5,538 nt of DNA, from the NCBI GenBank assembly GCA_027311485.1, contig DAICYU010000284.1:363-5900 (forward strand), read 5' to 3'. Every line of letters starts with the position of its first letter. Position 1 is the first letter of the stretch. The translations under genes and the position numbers were made by a program. This DNA is from Acetobacteraceae bacterium. GTDB lineage: Bacteria > Pseudomonadota > Alphaproteobacteria > Acetobacterales > Acetobacteraceae. Below the pieces are notes generated by a model that saw nothing but the letters and a program-made list of their open reading frames with translations, was not told the origin of the DNA and searched no databases. Below are positions 1 to 4,247 of the stretch, one piece after another.

Positions 1-16
1 CGGAAAGGCTGCCTGA
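1..16 (+). CDS. Possible 3' end of an upstream LivH-type permease gene (partial)
   Basis: The first 16 bases can be read, from base 2, as codons for Gly-Lys-Ala-Ala followed by a TGA stop at 14-16, one base before the ATG of the LivM gene at 18. LivH and LivM permease genes are usually adjacent and closely spaced, and LivH proteins commonly end shortly after an Arg-Pro-x-Gly-Leu-Phe-Gly stretch, so a tail ending in Gly-Lys-Ala-Ala would fit. Only four codons are visible, so the identification rests on context, not on similarity. The tight spacing would imply translational coupling of the two permeases. Confidence 0.35.
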
Positions 17-17
17 G

Positions 18-950
18 ATGTTCGGATTTTCGCGCTCCCAGGCGATCGCCTTCGCGGTCATGATCGTGCTGATCGTGGTCTGCCCGTACATCCTGTATCC
101 GGTCTTCCTGATGCGGGTGCTGACCGCGGCGCTGTTCGCCTGCGCCTTCAACCTGATGATCGGCTATGTCGGCCTGCTGTCCTTCGGCCACGCCGCGTTC
201 TTCGGCATGGGCAGCTACATCGCCGCCTGGACCATGAAGAACTGGGGGATCGACGCCATCGTGGCGATCGCCCTGGGCGGCGCCACCGGCGCGGCGCTCG
301 GGCTGGTGCTGGGCTACCTGGCGATCCGCCGCTCGGGCATCTACTTCGCCATGATCACCCTGGCGCTGGCGCAGATGGTCTACTTCTTCTGCCTGGAAGC
401 CCCCTTCACCGGCGGTGAGGACGGCATCCAGCAGGTGCCCCGCGGCCATCTGTTCGGCTACTTCAACCTGAACAACGACATGACGATGTACTGGTTCGTC
501 GCCATCATCTTCGTGGCCGGGTTCCTGATGATCCACCGCATCATCCACTCCCCGTTCGGCCAGGTGCTGAAAGGCATCCGCGAAAACGAACCGCGCGCCA
601 CATCGCTGGGCTACCGCACCGACGACTACAAGCTGATCGCCTTCGTCCTGTCCTGCATGCTGGCCGGCGTCGCCGGCGGCACCAAGGCCATCGTGTTCGG
701 CATCGCAACACTGACCGACGTGCACTACTCCACCTCCGGTGAGGTGGTGCTGACCACATTGCTGGGCGGCCTGGGCACCGTGTTCGGCCCGGCCTTCGGT
801 GCGGTGGTGGTGACCTCGATGGAAAACTACCTGGCGCAGTTCGGCGCCTGGGTCACCGTGACGCAGGGCGCCATCTTCGTCGTCTGCGTGCTGGCCTTCC
901 GCCGCGGCATTATCGGTGAGCTCGGTAACTTCTTCAAATTATCCCTCTAG
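18..950 (+). CDS. livM: Branched-chain amino acid ABC transporter permease, LivM family
   Basis: This 310-residue integral membrane protein is one of the two permease subunits of a Liv/HAAT-type ABC importer, which moves branched-chain amino acids or related amides and carboxylates into the cytoplasm with LivH, the ATPases LivG and LivF, and a periplasmic binding protein. The family signature is clear: GYVGLLSFGHAAFFGMGSY at residues 49-67, TGGEDG at 131-136, and the cytoplasmic loop GQVLKGIRENEPRATSLGY at 181-199 that contacts the ATPase. Around eight hydrophobic segments are visible (for example 9-32, 36-53, 79-103, 108-125, 158-172, 205-220, 243-267, 282-294). The length is usual for LivM outside the enteric bacteria, whose version has an N-terminal extension. 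The ATG at 18 has a GGAAAGG-like ribosome binding site at 2-8 and follows a possible upstream stop by one base, suggesting an operon. The ATPase genes are not downstream, so they must lie upstream or elsewhere. The substrate cannot be told from the permease alone. Confidence 0.93.
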   Translation: MFGFSRSQAIAFAVMIVLIVVCPYILYPVFLMRVLTAALFACAFNLMIGYVGLLSFGHAAFFGMGSYIAAWTMKNWGIDAIVAIALGGATGAALGLVLGYLAIRRSGIYFAMITLALAQMVYFFCLEAPFTGGEDGIQQVPRGHLFGYFNLNNDMTMYWFVAIIFVAGFLMIHRIIHSPFGQVLKGIRENEPRATSLGYRTDDYKLIAFVLSCMLAGVAGGTKAIVFGIATLTDVHYSTSGEVVLTTLLGGLGTVFGPAFGAVVVTSMENYLAQFGAWVTVTQGAIFVVCVLAFRRGIIGELGNFFKLSL

Positions 951-990
951 CAGGATCGCCGGGCGGCCACCCGTCCGGCGCACACTTCCA

Positions 991-1028
991 CCGGCTGCGG
1001 CGGATCACGACCATTCCGCCGCAGCCGG
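991..1028. terminator. Perfect 14-bp inverted repeat, probable end-of-operon stem-loop
   Basis: Bases 991-1004 (CCGGCTGCGGCGGA) and 1015-1028 (TCCGCCGCAGCCGG) are exact reverse complements separated by a 10-base loop. The element starts 41 bases after the livM stop and ends 77 bases before the aminotransferase start. A G+C-rich 14-bp stem would be very stable. No T-run follows the right arm on the plus strand, so it is not a canonical intrinsic terminator. It could instead protect the 3' end of the liv mRNA, act with Rho, or be one copy of a dispersed palindromic repeat. The pairing is seen directly; the role is inferred. Confidence 0.6.
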
Positions 1029-1090
1029 CCTCCACCCGCTAGGCCGCTCCCACATTCGGCTGCTACGCTTCTCGGCAACGACATCAAGCC

Positions 1091-1098
1091 AGGGGGAA
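1091..1098 (+). promoter_or_regulatory. Ribosome binding site of the aminotransferase gene
   Basis: The purine-rich AGGGGGAA lies 7 bases before the ATG at 1106 and is a good Shine-Dalgarno match. It supports this start over in-frame alternatives. No convincing -35/-10 pair was found in 1029-1090, so I cannot tell whether the gene has its own promoter or depends on readthrough from liv. Confidence 0.7.
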
Positions 1099-1105
1099 CG
1101 CCGGA

Positions 1106-2335
1106 ATGGACACCACCATCGACTATACACGCCTGCTCAGTGCTGACCTGCCCGAGCCCGCGGCGAAATGGGCGCCGTTCCCGAAATACTACTTCATCGG
1201 CGGCAACAACGACCCCACGCAGATCCCGATCGAAGGCCTGATCGAGGCCGCAGCCTCGGTCCTGCGGCGCGACGGGGCGAAGCTGGCGATTTACAATCTG
1301 GGCCTTGGCCCGCAGGGCTACCCGCCGCTGCGCCAGTTCGTCGCCGACAAATCGGCCCGCACGCGCGGCATCCGCGCCGCGGCGGACGATGTGGTGATCA
1401 CCACCGGCTCCGGCCAGGCGATCGACATGATCAGCCGGATGCTGATCAATCCCGGCGATACGATCCTGACCGAGGAATACTGCTACCAGGGTGCCCTGAA
1501 CCGCTTCCGCAAGCTCGGCGCCACGCTGGTCGGCATGAAACTGGACAGCGACGGCATCGTCATCGACGCCCTGGCGCAACAGCTCGCCGACCTCCAGGCA
1601 CGCGGCATCGCGCCGAAGTTCATCTACACGATCCCCACCGTGCAGAACCCCACCGCGACGATCATGCCGCTGGAACGGCGGCAGGCACTGGTCCGGCTGG
1701 CGCGCGAGCACAACGTCGCGATCTTTGAGGATGAATGCTACGCCGACCTGCTGCTTGACGGCATTGAGGCACCGCCCGCGCTATACGCGCTCGACCCAGG
1801 CTGCGTGATCCACATCGGCTCATTCTCCAAATCCCTCGCCCCTGCCCTGCGGCTTGGCTTCATCATCGCCCCCTGGCCGGTGATCAGCCGGCTACTGCCG
1901 CTGAAGGGCGACAGCGGCACCGGCGCGCTGGACCAGATGGTGGTGGCGGAATATTTCGGCAAACACTTCGATCGCCATGTCGGGCACCTCAACACCGTGC
2001 TGCACGACAAGCTGCAGACCATGGTCGAAGCCGTTGCGCAGGAGTTCGGTGCCGCCGCCGAATGCTGGGCACCGAAGGGGGGCATCTTCCTGTGGATCCG
2101 GCTGCCCGAGTCGGTCGACGTGCGGAAGCTGGTGAAACCGGCGGCGGAGGCCGGGATCGTCTTCAACCCCGGCCCGGATTGGGCGGTCAGTCCCGATAAC
2201 TCCTTCAACAGCCTGCGGCTATGCTTCGCGATGCCGGACAAGCAGACGATCCGTGACGGCGTCGCCGAACTGGCCCGCGTCTGTTACGAACAAACCGGCA
2301 TCCCGATGCGCAGCGGCAACGTGCCGCGCCGATAG
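1106..2335 (+). CDS. PLP-dependent aminotransferase, fold type I (class I/II, LysN/MocR-C-terminal-like)
   Basis: This 409-residue cytoplasmic enzyme should transfer an amino group between an amino acid and a 2-oxo acid using pyridoxal 5'-phosphate. The fold-type-I landmarks are in order: the phosphate-binding loop TTGSGQAID at 99-107, an aromatic region at EEYCYQG (123-129) that stacks on the cofactor, TVQNPT at 178-183 with Asn181, FEDECYADL at 207-215 with Asp209 (pyridine nitrogen) and Tyr212, SFSKSLAPALRLG at 239-251 with the Schiff-base lysine Lys242 and Arg249, and SLRLCFA at 369-375 with the probable substrate-carboxylate Arg371. GPQGYPPLRQFVA at 68-80 resembles the LGxxxLR segment of 2-aminoadipate aminotransferases and of the C-terminal half of MocR regulators. 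There is no N-terminal GntR winged helix, so this is an enzyme, not a MocR regulator. It follows an amino acid permease on the same strand after 155 bases, suggesting a role in using an imported amino acid. The substrate is not determinable from sequence; valine/leucine, aminoadipate and aromatic amino acids are all possible. Confidence 0.9.
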   Translation: MDTTIDYTRLLSADLPEPAAKWAPFPKYYFIGGNNDPTQIPIEGLIEAAASVLRRDGAKLAIYNLGLGPQGYPPLRQFVADKSARTRGIRAAADDVVITTGSGQAIDMISRMLINPGDTILTEEYCYQGALNRFRKLGATLVGMKLDSDGIVIDALAQQLADLQARGIAPKFIYTIPTVQNPTATIMPLERRQALVRLAREHNVAIFEDECYADLLLDGIEAPPALYALDPGCVIHIGSFSKSLAPALRLGFIIAPWPVISRLLPLKGDSGTGALDQMVVAEYFGKHFDRHVGHLNTVLHDKLQTMVEAVAQEFGAAAECWAPKGGIFLWIRLPESVDVRKLVKPAAEAGIVFNPGPDWAVSPDNSFNSLRLCFAMPDKQTIRDGVAELARVCYEQTGIPMRSGNVPRR

Positions 2336-2378
2336 CCGCGCCCGCGCCACTGGCGCACCGCACTGGATCACCCCCTTT

Positions 2379-2426
2379 GGGTCGCGCCACGGGGGTCGCC
2401 GAATGGGGGTCGCCCCATGGGGGGGG
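2379..2426 (+). repeat. 14-bp-period G-tract tandem repeat, three units plus a partial fourth
   Basis: Three consecutive 14-base units begin at 2379, 2393 and 2407. Each starts GGGTCGC and ends in GG (GGGTCGCGCCACGG, GGGTCGCCGAATGG, GGGTCGCCCCATGG), and a G-run continues at 2419-2426 as a partial fourth. The four G-tracts are separated by exactly 9 bases each time. The array lies in the gap between the converging aminotransferase and aldolase genes and is not in any credible coding frame. It may be a small replication-slippage expansion; a structural role such as a long-loop G-quadruplex is possible but unproven. Confidence 0.65.
2403..2418. terminator. Small G/C hairpin downstream of the aminotransferase
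   Basis: ATGGGG at 2403-2408 pairs perfectly with CCCCAT at 2413-2418 around a four-base GTCG loop, 67 bases after the aminotransferase stop. It sits inside the third unit of the 14-bp repeat and has no T-run on the plus side, so it is a weak terminator candidate. It may be only a by-product of the repeat. Confidence 0.3.
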
Positions 2427-2530
2427 CGCGCCGATCGCCCCGAACACGCCGCGATCCTGCCCTCATGGCGGACATCGGCCCGTCGTCGCCGGTTCACGCC
2501 GAAGCGGCGCGGCACCGGCGGTGGATGAGC

Positions 2531-2558
2531 AGCCGAACCCCGCTATCGCGGTGCGGCT
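2531..2558. terminator. Imperfect stem-loop across the aldolase stop codon
   Basis: AGCCG at 2531-2535 pairs with CGGCT at 2554-2558, and inside it CCGC at 2540-2543 pairs with GCGG at 2548-2551 around a TATC loop, with unpaired bases between the two stems. The structure spans the aldolase TAG stop (2543-2545 on the minus strand). It could contribute to transcript ending in this convergent gap, but there is no T-run and the stems are short. Confidence 0.25.
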
Positions 2559-3337
2559 GGAAGGTTGTTGAAGAAGGCGACGCGCTGGCCGGCGCCGCTG
2601 ACGATGTAGCTGTGGTCCGACCCGGTCAGCAGGAACCGCGCGCCCATCGCGACATAGCGGGACGCATTCTCCTCATCATACACGCCGCCCATGCCCAGTG
2701 TCTTGCCATGCCGGCGGCATGCATCACCGACCGCTTGATACGCCTCGATCACCTTTGGATGCCCCATCTGCCCGGAAATCCCCAGCTCGGCTGTCAGGTC
2801 GGAGGTGCCGATGAACAGCACGGCGATCCCGGACACCGCGGCGATCGTATCGGCGTTGCGCACCGCCTCGGGGCTTTCCAGCATCACCACGGTCAGGATT
2901 TCTGCATTGATCGCCGCCTGCGCCTCGGCGGTCGCGGGCGCCTGGTAGCCATAGATGGCCGGTGGGCCGCCCCAGCTGCGATGGCCCATCGGCGGGTAGT
3001 GGAACGCATCGGCGATCCGCTTCGCCTCGGCCGGCGTATCGACATGCGGCACGACGATGCCCATCGCCCCGTTGTCCAGCGCGCGGGTCGCCTCATCCAG
3101 TGCGCCGGCGCACACGCGCACGATCGGGGTCACCCCGGTCGGCAGCGCCGCGATGCAAAGCTGGGTGGTTTCCTGCACCGTGAACGCCCCGTGCTCGGTG
3201 TCGATGAACATCCAGTCGTGTCCGGTGGCCGAGGCGAGCACCGGCGCAGCGACGGTGCGCAGGTGATGCACGCCGAAGCCAAGGGCGAACTGGCCGGCGG
3301 CCAGACGGTGCCGGGTGGTGTTCCGGGTAAGCGCCAT
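2543..3337 (-). CDS. HpcH/HpaI family class II aldolase (2-oxo acid aldolase)
   Basis: This 264-residue protein matches the divalent-metal HpaI/GarL/RhmA aldolase fold, whose members reversibly cleave 4-hydroxy-2-oxo acids to pyruvate (or a related oxo acid) and an aldehyde in the cytoplasm. The visible motifs are DWMFIDTEHG at 41-50 with His49, matching the catalytic histidine (His45 of E. coli HpaI); PIVRVCAG at 71-78 with Arg74, matching the pyruvate-binding arginine; GIVVPHVDTPAEA at 93-105; GHRSWGG at 118-124; VMLESPEAV at 151-159 with metal ligand Glu154; and FIGTSDLTAELG at 175-186 with metal ligand Asp180. The length is normal for the family. Where HpaI has Gln-x-Glu this protein has Met-Leu-Glu, a change also found among uncharacterised relatives. 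The ATG at 3337 has an AGGAAA ribosome site. The gene converges on the aminotransferase and follows the unknown gene on the same strand after 117 bases. Candidate substrates include 4-hydroxy-2-oxo-heptanedioate-like and 2-keto-3-deoxy sugar acids; I cannot choose. Confidence 0.9.
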   Translation of the reverse strand: MALTRNTTRHRLAAGQFALGFGVHHLRTVAAPVLASATGHDWMFIDTEHGAFTVQETTQLCIAALPTGVTPIVRVCAGALDEATRALDNGAMGIVVPHVDTPAEAKRIADAFHYPPMGHRSWGGPPAIYGYQAPATAEAQAAINAEILTVVMLESPEAVRNADTIAAVSGIAVLFIGTSDLTAELGISGQMGHPKVIEAYQAVGDACRRHGKTLGMGGVYDEENASRYVAMGARFLLTGSDHSYIVSGAGQRVAFFNNLPAAPR

Positions 3338-3343
3338 GGATCG

Positions 3344-3349
3344 TTTCCT
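3344..3349 (-). promoter_or_regulatory. Ribosome binding site of the aldolase gene
   Basis: On the minus strand AGGAAA lies 6 bases before the ATG at 3337. It is a good Shine-Dalgarno match at normal spacing and fixes this start. Confidence 0.7.
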
Positions 3350-3367
3350 GTTGCTGTCGTTGCCCGG

Positions 3368-3396
3368 ACGGCAGCATGCGCATGCGCCCCGGTCAA
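3368..3396 (-). promoter_or_regulatory. Candidate aldolase promoter with a palindrome in its spacer
   Basis: On the minus strand a TTGACC (3396-3391) resembles a sigma-70 -35 box. Seventeen bases further is TGCCGT (3373-3368), a poor -10 match. The spacer holds the perfect 12-bp palindrome GCATGCGCATGC at 3374-3385, a position where a bound repressor would block RNA polymerase. The 117-bp gap to the upstream gene is large enough for an independent promoter. The weak -10 keeps confidence low. Confidence 0.3.
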
Positions 3397-3454
3397 TCTC
3401 GCACCCGACCGACCGTAAGTCAGCCGCCGCGCAATCAGTCGATGGCCAGTGCCG

Positions 3455-4153
3455 TCACGCCCCGGGCCGCCTGATGGTCGCAACAAACTCGGGCAGCGCA
3501 GGCGGCGGCGTGGCGCGATACAGCTCGATCTCGACGGTACCATTCACCCAGCGCGCCGCATCACTCTCCCCACGGGCATAGCTGGGCATCAGCGCAACGA
3601 ACGCCTGGCCCTGAACCCCGTCGAGACAGGCATTGAGGAACCTGAGCCACTCGTCCGGTTTCGTTTGCCTGGTGGTTCGCGCGATCAGCAGCGCATTCGC
3701 GGACCGGGCAATCCGCAGCTTGCTGGCATCCTCGGCGACTTTCGTGCCATCGCCGGCCAGCTCCGATTCAACGGCCCAGACCGTGTTCGTCACGATCGGG
3801 ACGGCGTTGTTTACGGCGAACGCGGCCGGCAGCGTCGTCCAGTCAACCACGCTGACGTCGTACAGGAACTCCCACCTGCGCCATTTCGGGATGCCGGAGG
3901 GAACGCCCGACAACTCGGTTTCCCCAGGGCCGGGCCTGCCGCCGAACACCGCCGTTCTGCCCGCTTTGATGTGCGGTTCGTAATGATCGGCAAACGCTTG
4001 CGTCAGCGTGCGCAGCCATGCCTGCCGGACGCGCAGCAGCGGATAATATTCCGGCTCAGGACCGTTCACGCTGTTTGCCGCCACGGCGAAGGTACGGCCG
4101 AGCGCGTTAGACAGCACGCGCTCAAGACACGCGATCGCTTCAGCCTCGGACAT
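3455..4153 (-). CDS. Protein of unknown function with a PD-(D/E)XK-like residue layout
   Basis: I do not recognise a named family. The ATG at 4153 gives 232 residues; GGGG lies 5 bases upstream as a ribosome site. An in-frame TTG at 4168 would add five residues but has no ribosome site, so I prefer the ATG. The protein looks soluble, with no signal peptide or membrane segment. The N-terminal part is helical (about 2-25 and 40-62). The middle has RRWEFLYDVSVVDW at 92-105, then VWAVESELAGDGTKVAEDASKLRIARSANALLIART at 125-160 as a strand-helix-strand pattern. Acidic residues Glu95, Asp99, Glu129 and Glu131 followed by Lys138 and Lys145 resemble a restriction-endonuclease-like core of the BamHI type, where ExE replaces ExK. 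That is inference; no canonical PD-ExK is present. The gene lies 94 bases downstream of a DNA repair ligase on the same strand, which makes a nucleic-acid role worth testing. The opposite strand is also open here, but its product is arginine-rich and looks like a shadow. Confidence 0.7.
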   Translation of the reverse strand: MSEAEAIACLERVLSNALGRTFAVAANSVNGPEPEYYPLLRVRQAWLRTLTQAFADHYEPHIKAGRTAVFGGRPGPGETELSGVPSGIPKWRRWEFLYDVSVVDWTTLPAAFAVNNAVPIVTNTVWAVESELAGDGTKVAEDASKLRIARSANALLIARTTRQTKPDEWLRFLNACLDGVQGQAFVALMPSYARGESDAARWVNGTVEIELYRATPPPALPEFVATIRRPGA

Positions 4154-4247
4154 TGTCACCCCGATCAATTGTCGGATGGTAACGCAATCATTCCCGGGAA
4201 GTTGCGAACCGGCATTCCGGACAAGCGTGTCTGACCAGCCCCCGCGG
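4154..4247 (-). other. Gap between ligase and unknown gene, with small inverted repeats
   Basis: This 94-base gap holds a perfect 10-bp palindrome TTCCCGGGAA at 4191-4200, a short CCGG-CATT-CCGG hairpin at 4209-4220, and an imperfect pairing of 4169-4178 (TTGTCGGATG) with 4213-4224 (CATTCCGGACAA) that encloses the palindrome and needs two bulges. None has an adjacent T-run. They could weakly terminate the ligase transcript or regulate the next gene. I saw no convincing promoter. Confidence 0.3.

Noticed and set aside
947..1711. Long open frame of 254 codons on the minus strand over the aminotransferase
   Set aside because: It is antisense to a gene with complete PLP-enzyme motifs, and its product is rich in Arg, Gly, Asp and Ala with no recognisable domain, as expected for a shadow frame in high-GC DNA.
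1106..2335. Aminotransferase as a MocR-type transcription regulator
   Set aside because: The aminotransferase-like domain starts almost at the N-terminus and there is no winged-helix GntR domain in frame upstream; the gene has its own ribosome site.
2336..2542. A small gene, RNA gene or CRISPR-like array in the convergent gap
   Set aside because: The 14-base units have no spacer structure, no tRNA-like fold is visible, and short frames here lack ribosome sites and are Arg/Gly/Pro-rich.
2417..3418. Open frame of 333 codons on the plus strand over the aldolase
   Set aside because: It is antisense to the HpaI-family aldolase, which has all its catalytic motifs and a good ribosome site. The plus-strand product is His/Arg/Gly-rich and starts inside a G-run repeat.
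3449..4234. Open frame of 261 codons on the plus strand opposite the unknown gene
   Set aside because: The product is Arg-rich and low in hydrophobic cores, whereas the minus-strand product has alternating strand/helix patterns and a ribosome site. Because neither has a recognised family, this choice is less certain than the others.
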